Positions 38,086 to 48,164 of a DNA stretch of 64,000 bases are shown here, in pieces (the first letter of the stretch is position 1; the number at the start of each line of letters is the position of its first letter). Position numbers and translations under genes: made by a program. This DNA comes from Schizochytrium sp. CCTCC M209059 (taxonomy: Eukaryota; Sar; Bigyra; Thraustochytrida; Thraustochytriidae). The notes below the pieces were generated by a model that worked only from the letters and a program-made list of their open reading frames with translations, did not search any database and was not told the origin of the DNA. Location: contig KN805449.1 in NCBI GenBank assembly GCA_000818945.1, positions 1-64,000 on the forward strand. Reading direction: 5' to 3'.

Positions 38086-38165
38086 AGGCAGCCAGTCACA
38101 AAGGCAGCCAGTCACAAAGGCAGCCAGTCAAAAAGGCAGCCAGTCAAAAAGGCAGCCAATCAAAT
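38086..38165. repeat. 18-bp repeat (AAAGGCAGCCAGTCACAA)
   Basis: About five tandem copies of an 18-bp unit, with CAC/CAA variants, in the 5' flank of tRNA-Gly copy 2. Confidence 0.85.
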
Positions 38166-38216
38166 AGACAGCGAGCTGGCTAGTAGTTACGAGTCAGCCA
38201 ATCGGCCTGCAAGCTC

Positions 38217-38290
38217 GTCAGCCATCAGTAGGCCATCAGTCGGCCATCAGTCAGCCATCAGTCAGCCATCAGTCAGCCATCTCAGTCAGC
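38217..38290. repeat. 12-bp repeat (CAGCCATCAGTC)
   Basis: About six tandem copies of a 12-bp unit, close to the preceding 18-bp array and sharing the CAGCCA word with it. Confidence 0.85.
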
Positions 38291-38905
38291 CTTTGAGCCA
38301 ATCTTGGACAGAATAATGGATGTATACCGAGAAAGCATGACTTTTGGCAAAAGCGCTTTACTCGTCTTGTTGCTAGTTTTGACATGGAATTGAAAACAAA
38401 CTTGAAAAGAGGAAAAAGGACGTCCGGACTGATCTGGATCGAGTGTCATGGGAGAGTCTTTGCTAAAAAAGGTAGGATTGCACGGCTTATCACAATCACA
38501 CGGAATTCGCGCCTATTTAAAGAGAGCTTTGCAGACATGCTTAGCAGACATGCTTAGCAGAACTCGATTTCCTAGAAACCCCGAATTGGAGGAACTCACA
38601 GGTTTTGAGAATCTACAAGCTCATGAGTCTGTCATATTTCTGACCATTGTCTACTTTGCACAAAGGCGACACCTCCTCTTGACGACCAAGCATACTATTG
38701 CTTATAAGAAGATGAATTTCGAAGCCAACATCAAGACCGATCCTAGTTCTCTCATGCACGTCTCGGACTCATAGAAGTCACAGGGCCCTTCTTACAAACA
38801 AGTGAGCAGCCAGGGTAGACCATCTGCAATGGAGTGCAGAAACCGGCTGCGCAAAAAGACAGTCTTTCTAAATAAATGATTAAAATAAATGGCCAAAAAA
38901 AAGAT
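38291..38905. other. Spacer between tRNA-Gly copies 2 and 3
   Basis: A 108-codon open frame on the plus strand (38448-38774) starts with ATG but matches nothing I know and contains a short direct repeat (GACATGCTTAGCA twice). I do not count it as a gene. Confidence 0.3.
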
Positions 38906-38976
38906 AGCGCTGGCCGGGAATCGAACCCGGGGCAGCCGCATGGCAAACAGCTATTTTACCACTAAACCACCAGCGC
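38906..38976 (-). tRNA. tRNA-Gly (GCC), copy 3
   Basis: Identical over 71 bases to copy 1. An eight-base A tract at 38894-38902 supplies the terminator on the transcribed strand. Confidence 0.97.
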
Positions 38977-39593
38977 AAGTTGGAGAAGCTTCTGTGATCG
39001 CTTCTTGCCCTAGAGAGCTCAAATACACTTATATTAGCCAGGCTTGAGCAGGGGTTATTGTCCACGTTCTGTCTGTCCCATTTGGGACATGATTGATGTG
39101 CTGTTACGTCTAGAATAAGAGAATTTGGCGAGACTAGCTTATGCGCCCGGAGTATGAGCATAGCAGCTCGTGATCATACACCAAACCTAAATAGAGTTGA
39201 TTCTTTCGAGCAAATTCGTCAAAATACAGAAAGAAAAATCGAATCTTTTGCTGTCCTAACCCTTGCAGAGTCATAATAGCTTACTTTTGATCTCTTCAGA
39301 ATTGTAAGCTGCCATAACATACATTGAGAACACTTAAGCAGCATTGACAAGTGCAAACCCTAAGCCTTAGCCTATACCAAAGTTGATCGCGAAATTGATA
39401 TTTGCTGAGCTCGTCTTTTCGAATGGAGGTCGAATCAGTATTTTGTCGCAAAAAAGTATTATTGCGACCATGCATTATAACTTGTAGCGCGTATTTTTAC
39501 GCTCTGATTCTCGCACGACATATAGATGACGAGGTCCCGAGCCATGAAGATTTCATCGCTGAATGTGCGTGCGCAACAACGAGCAAAAAGGGA
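38977..39593. other. Spacer between tRNA-Gly copies 3 and 4
   Basis: AT-rich spacer with no credible frame. Near 39046 the 5' flank of copy 3 has a TATAAG-like word (read leftward), as do the flanks of some other copies. Confidence 0.4.
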
Positions 39594-39664
39594 AGCGCTG
39601 GCCGGGAATCGAACCCGGGGCAGCCGCATGGCAAACAGCTATTTTACCACTAAACCACCAGCGC
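39594..39664 (-). tRNA. tRNA-Gly (GCC), copy 4
   Basis: Identical over 71 bases to copy 1. Its 5' flank (39665-39705) is closely similar to that of copy 7: both have CACCAATCCAAGCAGGAA followed by a CCTTG-TTCGGAAGC stretch. Confidence 0.97.
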
Positions 39665-39979
39665 TTGCTTCCGAAGCAAGGCGCCTTCCTGCTTGGATTG
39701 GTGGGATGGGCACCTTCGATCACACTTGACAGAACGATCGTCTTGGCAGCCGGGTTCTCTCTCTGCGCGCATAACCCCCTTTTTCTGAGAATCGAGGTGG
39801 GCAAGGAACAGCGGCGGCGGCTGCTTGAAGCACGAAGAGAGAAGGTCTCTCTTGCGGGCAAGGGACTCCGATGAAGAGGCGACCAGTGCTCGTGCCGTCA
39901 TGGATGATGGCGACGACTTGGATGGCACGAAAGAAACAATGGTCATGACAACCCCAAGTAGTGAGCTGAGGCCACATTA

Positions 39980-41976
39980 TTACGCAGTCAAGACTCGGAC
40001 TTGCTCCTGCGATTTTACCGTCAATGGGTGACTTTCACCGAGTTTCTGGCGTTGAATGTCGAGTGCCCGCTGAGCCATACCAGCGTCCCGCGTCGCTAAC
40101 GCAAGCCAGTGAAGTGATTCTGCGGTAGAATCATGCTCCGGGCCCAGTCGCGTCTCTCGAATCTTCACGGACGTTTGGAGCGCGAATACAGCCTCTGCGT
40201 GAGTGGGCTTTCCAAAACTCAACAATGCTCGACCTTTGGCAAGCCATGCAGAGCCAAAGCAAGGATGCATGTCATCTGATGGAAATACAAGTCCAAGTAT
40301 CTTTAAGGCGTCATTTGCAGCTTCAAGAGCCTCCACGGAGCGGCCAATGCCAGAGAATGTAAATGACATCCAATATCGCGCTGCGGCCACGAGCTCGTGT
40401 TCGCGCCCAAGCTTTTCCTTTCTAATCTCAAGGACTTCCTGCAACAGCTCCAGTGCGGCATCGTACTGGCCCTGGGAAAAGAGCACGATGGCTATGCCGC
40501 CCATCGTAAACGCTGTGTCAAGGTGCTTCGGCCCGAGCTTTTCCTTTCTGATCTCGTAAACTTCCTGGTGCAGCTTAAGCGCTGCGCTGTACTGGCCTTG
40601 TTCGTGAAGCAGCCATGCAACATGAACCATTAAAAAGGCAAGCTTAACAGTCAAACCCTCGGCGGCCTTTCGTGCTTTGATGATTCTATGCGATGTTAGC
40701 ACGAGCCACTGGCGAATTTCTTGGAGGACTGCAGCGTTGAGTGCCGAATACCCGCCGTCAATGCTCTTCACTGCCGCGTCGATCATGTCTCGGTCCTTTG
40801 GCCAGAAACATTCTGCATTTGCCAAGTCTAACACCGCAAAAGCTTTTGTAATGGCTCTCGGCGTTTTATCTTCCAATAGCTGTATAAAGCGTTCGTCCTC
40901 GCCAGCAGCGAAAATGGGCTGGAAACTTTTGCCACACTTGATAGCACCGTAAATCTCCCACACGCACCACATGCGCTCGAGGGGCGACGGTTTTTCCCAC
41001 CTGTCGAAGAAGATGAGGCGCTCGTCGAAGCGCTCGATGGCAACGTGAAGGCCGTTTCTGAGCAGTTCCTCGTACTGCTCCTTGTCACCGTCCGCAATAT
41101 CGCTGTCCTTGGCCGTGAGCTTGGGCTGGTTGGCGGAGAAGAGGTCAAGCCAAACGTATGTGCGCGTCAGGTCACGACCTTGTCCTTGATAATGTGCGAC
41201 GATGGACTCCACAAGCTCTCCGAAGCTGGACTTGCGCGCTTGGCTGATGAAAGCGCCGCGAAAGAGAGGACCGACGCACGCTTTGTCGTTGCTTTCCTCG
41301 CGGAGAATGTCAAGGTAGAAGCCCGGCTTTTGCGAATTTTTTTTGGACAAGACAACAGTGGCACAGACGTCCTCGATGGTCCAGTCTTTTCGGGCTTTGG
41401 CTTGGGCTTTGGCTTGGGCTTTGGCTTGGGCTTTGGCTTGCCAGCTGGGCCAAACGCGAACATTACCATCAGAGCTTCCTACTTGCCCTTCCCACTTGCC
41501 CTTCTCTACAGCTACGGTTCTCTCGGCATTGACTTTGCTCGATATAGTCCCTTTCTTCAGGTCTTTTGCGATTGCCTTTCCGTTTCTTTGGAGCTCATGC
41601 AGCTGAATGCCAGGCGCAAGGGTTTCGTTGAGAACATTTTGCCAGATCTTTTGAAGTGCAGCGACGCTGATGCCGCGGTAGCATATAATTCCATTACTGA
41701 GGTCGTCGTTGTTATCGTCGTTGTTATCGTCGTTGTTATCGTCGTTGTTATCGTCGTTGTTATCGTTGAGATCCTCGTTGCCGCTGCGGCAACGGTCGTC
41801 GGTGTGAGCGTCCTCATCGATTGCGGGCTCGTTGCGAATGCCTCATTGTCGATGGACTCGTCGCTCTTGAGATCCTCGTTGCCGCTGCGGCAACGGTCGT
41901 CGGTGTGAGCGTCCTCATCGATTGCGGGCTCGTTGCGAATGCCTCCATCCCTTCCTGCGACCGCGGGTGCGGCCAT
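39980..41976 (-). pseudogene. TIR/HET-like + TPR protein gene, broken by a 101-bp duplication
   Basis: The frame is open from a TGA at about 41844 down to the stop at 39980. It encodes an N-terminal part with DWTIEDVCATVV, a central domain with RTYVWLDLFSANQP and ERMWCVWEIYGAIKCG, and kinesin-light-chain-like TPRs (QGQYSAALKLHQEVYEIRKE and similar). These blocks occur in the same order in the intact protein at 61109-63670. The central domain's VWLD-x-FSxNQ and WCVWE phrases recall the TIR/HET superfamily, by inference. The only plausible start, MAAPAVAGRDGG at 41976, is separated from the body by an out-of-frame tandem duplication. Without it the two frames join exactly. No in-frame ATG lies between the TGA and the middle of the central domain, so the gene should be null as assembled. 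Low-complexity runs (DNN-D and AKAQ) come from 12-bp repeats at 41704-41767 and 41399-41440. Confidence 0.75.
41766..41942 (-). repeat. 101-bp out-of-frame tandem duplication
   Basis: The stretch read leftward from 41942 is repeated from 41841; at least 76 bases are identical. Both copies read GCATTCGCAACGAGCCCGCA at their start. As 101 is not a multiple of three, and a TGA directly precedes the second copy in the body's frame, the duplication breaks the TPR gene. Confidence 0.9.
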
Positions 41977-42482
41977 GCACGTAAGATTGCACGGGCTCGT
42001 GCGTAAGCTCGCGAGCTTCGTCGGCACGATTGACGCGACCGAGTTCTACTCACACGCCAGCTGGCGTGCTGGGCCGAGAGAATGTCTGCACCATGAGGCC
42101 TCAGCCGCGGGTTCTTGCTGGCTGATACGTTCTTGCTCGCTGATAGGTTCTTGCTGGCGAGTCAATCAGTGGGAGAGAGAAGAAAGGAGGGAAGAGAGGA
42201 AAAAGCGAGGAGACCAGTCGGATTGTCTATCATCAGCAGCTCGGTTGCTTGCTCGTCGTGGCTTGAACCCATCGTTCATGTAAGGATCTTGACAGTCAGG
42301 ATGCTGCGCATGGCATTGCCAGCGGCCGGGAGAAAGAGAGAGCAAGCTGGTGAGGCCATCAACCAAAGGGGCTTCACAGTCTGAAGATGGCGGCTCCTTC
42401 TTCCTTTTGATCTGTGAAGTCTGCGTCAGTAATACCAGAAAGAGGAAAAAAAGAGAGAGAAAAAAAGAGAGAAAAAAAAGGA
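41977..42482. other. Spacer upstream of the broken TPR gene
   Basis: The spacer has a GGTTCTTGCT-type repeat near 42110-42155 and an A/G-rich run (42440-42482) that serves as the terminator of tRNA-Gly copy 5. No gene is evident. Confidence 0.45.
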
Positions 42483-42553
42483 AGCGCTGGCCGGGAATCG
42501 AACCCGGGGCAGCCGCATGGCAAACAGCTATTTTACCACTAAACCACCAGCGC
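42483..42553 (-). tRNA. tRNA-Gly (GCC), copy 5
   Basis: Identical over 71 bases to copy 1. Its 5' flank shares ATCATTCAA and GACC(C/T)CGCATCAGAA with the flank of copy 6. Confidence 0.97.
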
Positions 42554-43264
42554 TAGCTTCTGATGCGGGGTCATCCTCGCTTCGATGGCGCATCATACTC
42601 CTTGAATGATATATAAGCTTGTAAGAGCATCCCCTTTTCCTGCTCAGCACCTCGGATGCATGCTTACAGAAAGTTCATCTCACGACGATACTTGTATGTC
42701 AACTTGAGTGGAGCAAGAGAAAACATCGACAGATTTTATCAGGGATTCGCTGCCTTTGTAGGCGTTATGACCTTGTAGCAGATAATCAAGAAACACCTCG
42801 TTTGGCCTTTGACATCGAGAGTAGATTACTTTTTCAACTATTATAGATCGGTGACAGTGATGCATTATTTCGAATGACTGGAGCGTTCGTACCCGTTCTG
42901 TTTTTCCACCTTCCATTCATTACCATTTTTCCCTTACTATAAACGGCACGTGTGCCAACCATCATCCTGTACTCGAACAAAAATCCACCATCTCCCGTAC
43001 GGTTTCAATAGCGGATACAGCGCGGAGGTCTTCATCATTGAGCAATACGAATTATGATCCATTGGAAACCCACAAGTGGTGATCAAGGCTCGCGAACCTT
43101 GCGCGCAAGCAAAATATAAAGTTGTCTCTCTACCATCAACGCAAAGCACCACCCGAATTTGAGGTTGAAGAAGACGTGTCACAATTAGATCGTCAAAATT
43201 GCGTTATAAGTATCATTCAACATCATCTGATATCGACGCGAGAATGACCTCGCATCAGAAACTT
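42554..43264. other. Spacer between oppositely oriented tRNA-Gly copies 5 and 6
   Basis: The two edges of this 711-bp spacer are similar when read outward, because both are tRNA 5' flanks. An 81-codon open frame on the minus strand (42937-43182) looks somewhat protein-like but has no known relative and may start at a non-ATG codon. I do not count it as a gene. Confidence 0.4.
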
Positions 43265-43335
43265 GCGCTGGTGGTTTAGTGGTAAAATAGCTGTTTGCCA
43301 TGCGGCTGCCCCGGGTTCGATTCCCGGCCAGCGCT
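43265..43335 (+). tRNA. tRNA-Gly (GCC), copy 6
   Basis: Identical over 71 bases to copy 1 and followed by TTTCAA plus an eleven-base T run. The first bases after the gene also match those after copy 7. Confidence 0.97.
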
Positions 43336-43447
43336 TTCAATTTTTTTTTTTGCTGTCTCATCCCTGTTGTCGTTTCGTTCTCTCAATTGTGGGCAAAGCA
43401 TCGTGGACCACCAATCCAAGCAGGAAAGAACCTTGTTTCGGAAGCTT

Positions 43448-43518
43448 GCGCTGGTGGTTTAGTGGTAAAATAGCTGTTTGCCATGCGGCTGCCCCGGGTT
43501 CGATTCCCGGCCAGCGCT
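43448..43518 (+). tRNA. tRNA-Gly (GCC), copy 7
   Basis: Identical over 71 bases to copy 1, only 112 bp after copy 6 in the same orientation. A T run beginning near 43524 ends the unit. Confidence 0.97.
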
Positions 43519-43688
43519 TTCAATTTTTTTTTGTGGACGACCGTGGCCTATGCATTATGCTATCGCCCGATGTTGCCTAAAGAGTTGCTCACAGTCTTTT
43601 TGCTTTGATAGGATGTTAAAATGTTTATGTTGACCTGATTTTAATCGTTTTAGACATCTTTGTGGAGAAAACAGCTCAAGAAAACAGC

Positions 43689-45206
43689 TCAAGAGGAAGG
43701 AGGAACTGGCGCAGAGGTGGTGGTGGATGTGGCAGATGGTTGAGACTGACCGTCCGCTTGTTTCTGAAAGTACTCAACACTCTCCTGAAACCATGAATTG
43801 GGATGATTTCCTGCCTCGCGAGAGACGACTCCCGGATGAGCAGCCTCAAAATGCATACGGCAGGCAATTTGGGGCTGCTTCTCGCGCACCTTGGCGAGAA
43901 TCGGCTCGATCTTATCAGAGGCCCCCGTACCAAGCTGACGCGCGAGCTGCGCACGAAGAGTGTGCTCCGAGGTGGAGCGGAATGGGCAGCCGTGGACCTC
44001 GCCCTGTGCAGTTGGTTGCTGCCCCGTGACAATTTGTACGCAGTTGCGTGGTGTGTAATTGGTGCGCTTACCCTCCTGGCCATAAGCGTGTCGAACGTTG
44101 TACGCGTACTTTTTGTTGAACTCTTCATGAGACATGGGTTTCTTTGTAAATTCGCGAGCAAAGAAATTGAGACAGTCTTGCATCGTGAGCCCGGCACCCT
44201 TGAGGAAGAGCTGGAACTGGAGTCGTCCAAAATGCTTGAGGTGGTGTTCGCGCTTAATGTGAGCGTGGCAGTTTCGCATGCACAGGGGAAACGAGCGCGG
44301 GGCAAGCTCGTCAATGTTCTCCAGCGTGAGCGAAACCGACCCATCAGCGCCATTGCCGTTGCCTAAACCATAGCTTGGGCCCAGGTAGGCATTTTCGAGC
44401 TTTTTCAAAATCGGACGGATCCGCTCCTCTTGGCGTACATAAGGTAGAGATTTGTACGCCACCGCGAGCTTTTGCGACATGGCTGCTCGAAAGCGCGACG
44501 AAAGAATGGACACCAAATCTGTCTCTGGAACAAAGGCAATGCCTCGATGCAGATAGACGGCGCGTTTGCTGACGAGGTCGAGGACTTCAGTGAAAGGAAC
44601 CTTAAAGTACTGCACGCGGTCAAAGGCCTTGACTTGCGCGCCACGCCACGCATTTCCAGCCATGTAGACGCGCTCGAGCGGCGTACGATGGGTTTCGCGT
44701 TCAGTAGGGGACATGACGGAGAAGCCGAGGCCATTCTCATTCATAAACGCCTGGACTTCCTTCATATTGTGGCGCTGCGCAAACCTATGGCGAAAGAGAG
44801 CAAGTTCGAAGTTGAGAAAGCGCCGACGCAGATCCTCGGTGGCGCTAAATGCGAGTCGTAAGACCCAGTGCGAGGTATTGTCCAAGCGTAGGTCATCCTG
44901 GGAACGCACGTCCATGTGAGTATCGCGAATAGCTTCGCGCATGATGGCACCGAGGTCACTCGCACCTCGTGCTTGTGCGTCCTCCACCTTGCTTAGTGCG
45001 CGGAGACGCTCTACGGCGAGGCCTTCAAAGTCATCGAGCGAGATGGCGTGTTCCGGCGGGTACTTGTACAGCGTCAACCCGCTCACGTTGCCGTCGTTGT
45101 TGCCGCCGAGTGCAGGCACCCCGCCTTCGAACTTGCTGCGCTTCCAGCCGCCTACGGCTGCGCCGCCGGCCGTGCGCACGCTCTTGCGCGCGCTCCCGAG
45201 CTGCAT
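43689..45206 (-). CDS. PRIM2: DNA primase large subunit (PRIM2)
   Basis: The 505-residue protein matches PRIM2/p58 (509 in human). The helical N-terminal domain contains LYKYPPEHAISLDDFEGLAV, a hallmark phrase. The C-terminal domain keeps all four cysteines that bind the 4Fe-4S cluster: C309 (FPLCM), C389 (PRNCV), C407 (HGCPF) and C449 (IACRM), with the family's spacing. KREHHLKHFGRLQFQLFLKG, between the first two, is also typical. The protein acts in the nucleus with PRIM1 and DNA polymerase alpha to make RNA-DNA primers. The C-terminal tail is Ser/Thr/Pro-rich. The gene is uninterrupted, and its ATG at 45206 is well placed before the conserved region. Confidence 0.93.
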   Translation of the reverse strand: MQLGSARKSVRTAGGAAVGGWKRSKFEGGVPALGGNNDGNVSGLTLYKYPPEHAISLDDFEGLAVERLRALSKVEDAQARGASDLGAIMREAIRDTHMDVRSQDDLRLDNTSHWVLRLAFSATEDLRRRFLNFELALFRHRFAQRHNMKEVQAFMNENGLGFSVMSPTERETHRTPLERVYMAGNAWRGAQVKAFDRVQYFKVPFTEVLDLVSKRAVYLHRGIAFVPETDLVSILSSRFRAAMSQKLAVAYKSLPYVRQEERIRPILKKLENAYLGPSYGLGNGNGADGSVSLTLENIDELAPRSFPLCMRNCHAHIKREHHLKHFGRLQFQLFLKGAGLTMQDCLNFFAREFTKKPMSHEEFNKKYAYNVRHAYGQEGKRTNYTPRNCVQIVTGQQPTAQGEVHGCPFRSTSEHTLRAQLARQLGTGASDKIEPILAKVREKQPQIACRMHFEAAHPGVVSREAGNHPNSWFQESVEYFQKQADGQSQPSATSTTTSAPVPPSS

Positions 45207-45283
45207 CGTCTGTCACCTCACCGTTAGGTTGCTCGTTTCGTCTCTGTTTGATTGTTTGTTTGTTCTTTGGGCCGCGGTCGTTA

Positions 45284-45437
45284 GGTTCCGGCGGCTCAGG
45301 CTGACAACAAAAAAACACAAAAAAACAAAAACAAAAAAGTCTGAGGTTCCGGTGGCTCAGGCTGACAACAAAACAACAACAAAACAAAATAAAGATAAAA
45401 GTATGAGGTTCCGGCGGCTCAGGCTGACAACAAAACA
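45284..45437. repeat. ~60-bp minisatellite, three copies
   Basis: GGTTCCGG(C/T)GGCTCAGGCTGACAACAAAA occurs three times at about 60-bp spacing, each followed by an A-rich tail of variable length, just upstream of PRIM2. Confidence 0.9.
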
Positions 45438-45827
45438 ACAAAAACATGAAAGTATGAGCTCGTCCGGCTGCGCAGAGTCTTCTTATTTTATTTTTAATCT
45501 GCAAGACCGAGCTGACAGTGAGTCCGGGAAAGCTCTCCGGTGAACCTGGCTACCTTCTGAGACTTGCATGCCACTGGCTCGTGGACAAATGAAAAGAAGT
45601 TGTCTTTGATTTGGTGTCGTCTTTTGTTTAGACACAGCACAGAAGTGGATGATGTCCTTGTTGGCCGAGCAAAGTCACCTCGAGACCAGATGACAATTTG
45701 GCAATCTTCGTCTCGATACGTTGAGACTCAACATACAGTCAGAGAGTGAAAGGGATCGATCACAAGCGCACGCGTTTATCTACAAGCGCGAGCGCGTTTA
45801 CCTACAAGCAGTCTTCTTTCTTGCTTT

Positions 45828-45888
45828 CTTGTTTGTTTGTTTGTTTGTTTGTTTGTTTGTTTGTTTATTTGTTTGTTTGTTTGTTTCA
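45828..45888. repeat. (TTTG)n microsatellite
   Basis: About fifteen GTTT units with one TTTA variant. Confidence 0.9.
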
Positions 45889-47831
45889 CTCGAAAATAGG
45901 ATGCAACTTTATAACTTTCGATCATGGGAGTCTTGTCAAAAAAATAAATAACGCTGGGTTTTCTCGAGAAGCCTTTGCCCGGATCGTTTCAAACGTAGTC
46001 CTAAACTTAGACTTTGTACTGACTGCGAAAAGCAAGTGCACCAACAACGATTATTCTTACAAACGGCAATGCAGTCAAGTTGCATAGGACTACCAAGCAG
46101 TGCAAATCGATCAACCGGGAATATAACTCAAACCAAAGACGGGGTATGATGATGTCCCTCTCTGTGCGCGCGTAAGAGCTTCTTCATTCTTCTCATGCAC
46201 GTGCGCATGCTCATGGTTGCAAAATACGAACTTTCAAGTGATTCATCATCAATGTCAAAGAAGACAGGTGTAGGGGATTGGATCCCTTGTCATTGCACAA
46301 CTACCTTAGCCCGAGGCATTGAGCGATCAATCTTAAATCGTCTGCGTGCAACGTGTGGGCAGGCGGGCAGAACGGCAGCTAAACGAAATTAATAAAGGGA
46401 TAAGCGGCAAGACAAAGATGTCACGGAGTGATGTCAGGCCGACCCCCGTAAATCTCGCGAGTACGGCCGCCGGTGGCCAATGCGATTTTTTTTCCCCAGC
46501 CAGGCGGCAGGCGAGCCATCGCCTCACTGAGTCAAGAGTCGCACATTGATCACTTCTCATGAGATGGAGCAAAAGCATCCACGCGCGAGGCGGGGCATTT
46601 GACTGCCAGACGGCTCTAGATGTGATAATGCGACCTTCAAAATTGCGCTCTACTCACCTTGGCTCAAGTCGAGATAGTTGGAGAAGGGGGATAGAGGGAG
46701 AGGGGAAGAGGGGGAAGAGGGGGGGGTCCATACGACGACCATTTTCTCCACACCCCAACCCCCATTCAAGCATTGCTTGATCCATCCGATCCGTCCATTT
46801 GGTGCAAGATGGGCTCGCACGAATGCGCGGCAATCTCTCATTTCGTGGCACAGCAAACGCAACGCCCAGGCAGGCAGGCAGGCAGGCAGCGCTCGCTCGC
46901 TCGCTCGCAAACTGCCATCTCCGAGTCCCTGCGCGGCCCCACTCGCCCAAACAGCGTGGAAGGCGCCTCCCCCGCTGTCTCAAACTTACTTTCCTACCCT
47001 CGTGTGCACCGCCACCACCACCAGCTTACACTACCGCAGAGGGTGTCCCGAAAGGGGCTACGGCAGATCTCTCGCTCCGCGCCCCCCTTCATCCCGTTGT
47101 CCCCGCTGGAGAAGTACTAAGGACCCCGTACATTCGCGCATCCGCTGCACGCGCCCCGGAGCAACCAAGTGGCCAGCCTGCGCAGAGCAGCGCAGAGCAG
47201 CGCAGAGAGCGGCCGCGCGACCGACGACGCCTTGGCGCACGCCGCCAAAGCCCACCCGCGGAGAAGCTGCAAGGTCGCCGCGCCGCGGCCCTCGGGTGTT
47301 TGCTCCTCAGGCCGTGGCCTTGTGCTTGCCAGCTCGCTTCCGCGCCAGGTTAACTAAGGGAGAGAAGGGCAGACCTGAGACCTCCGGCTCCTCCGGCCTG
47401 GTTCGCTCGGTCGCTCGCTCGCTCGCTCGCTCGGCAGGCGCGACGCAGACACCGGCGCAGAACGCGGCGGTCCGGGCGGCCAGGCAGGCAGCCAGGCAGC
47501 GCGGCCGAGCCGGAGGCCCGGACTTGGAGAGAGCGCAGCGCAGGGCAGGCATCCTCATCCATCCTCATCCATCCGTGCCTCCAACTTGAACTATCGAGGT
47601 TCAAGCATTCCATCCGTCCGAGTCCGTCCATCCCGAACGCGGCAGCAGCTCGCGTCCGCGCGTTCGCTCCAAAGCAGAGCGGCCTCGCCATCCAGCCAGC
47701 CCGGCAGGCAGACGCCGTCGCGAGGACGCGAAGACGAAGGCGCGGCTCGGCGCGGGCACGTTTGAATCGCCGTGGCTCGCGGCAAGAGGGACCGGCCAGG
47801 CACGCAAAGAAAGCCAGGCACGCACACTCAA

Positions 47832-47945
47832 CCAACCAAACAACCAAACAAACACACAACCAAACGAACAAACGAACGAACAACCAAGCAAACAAACAAC
47901 CAACCAAACAAACACACAATCAAACAAACAAACACACAGACACAA
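47832..47945. repeat. (AAAC/AACC)n tract
   Basis: A 110-bp mixture of AACC, AAAC and AAACACAC words lies about 220 bp upstream of the GPCR start. Confidence 0.85.
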
Positions 47946-48164
47946 ACAGCCGCCGACCCTGGCTCACAGGCCGAAAGGGAACTACTAGCTAGCAGCTGGC
48001 CAGCGGCGCAACACTCCCGCTTTCCGCAGGGCAGGGAGGGAAGGCGGAGCAGGGCCCAGGCAGGCCAGGCCCCGGTCGGTCGCGAGGCCGGAGGCGCGGC
48101 GCGAGGGCGCAGCCAGACGCGGCAGGCGCGGCGCGAGGGCGCGGGCGCGGGGACGCGAAGCGCC

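Larger units (their letters stand above)
45207..48164. promoter_or_regulatory. Divergent intergenic region PRIM2/GPCR
   Basis: About 3 kb of mixed DNA lies between the two divergent starts. It contains a 60-bp minisatellite, a TTTG tract, GCTC and GGCA runs (46870-46910, 47403-47432), a CAGCGCAGAG repeat (47180-47208) and an AAAC/AACC tract (47832-47945). Long open frames here are repeat-driven. I see no convincing gene. Confidence 0.45.

Noticed and set aside
38448..38774. 108-codon ATG-initiated plus-strand frame
   Set aside because: It contains an internal direct repeat, resembles no family, and sits in AT-rich spacer between tRNA copies.
41045..41908. 287-codon plus-strand frame over the broken TPR gene
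   Set aside because: It is antisense to the paralogue-supported minus frame. Its GLGFGLGFG and VVIVVVIVVV runs are repeat shadows.
36155..43518. tRNA-Gly repeats as a CRISPR-like array or a SINE family
   Set aside because: Spacing is irregular, orientation varies, each copy folds as a full tRNA with terminator, and no A-rich tail or target-site duplication is evident. The organism is eukaryotic.
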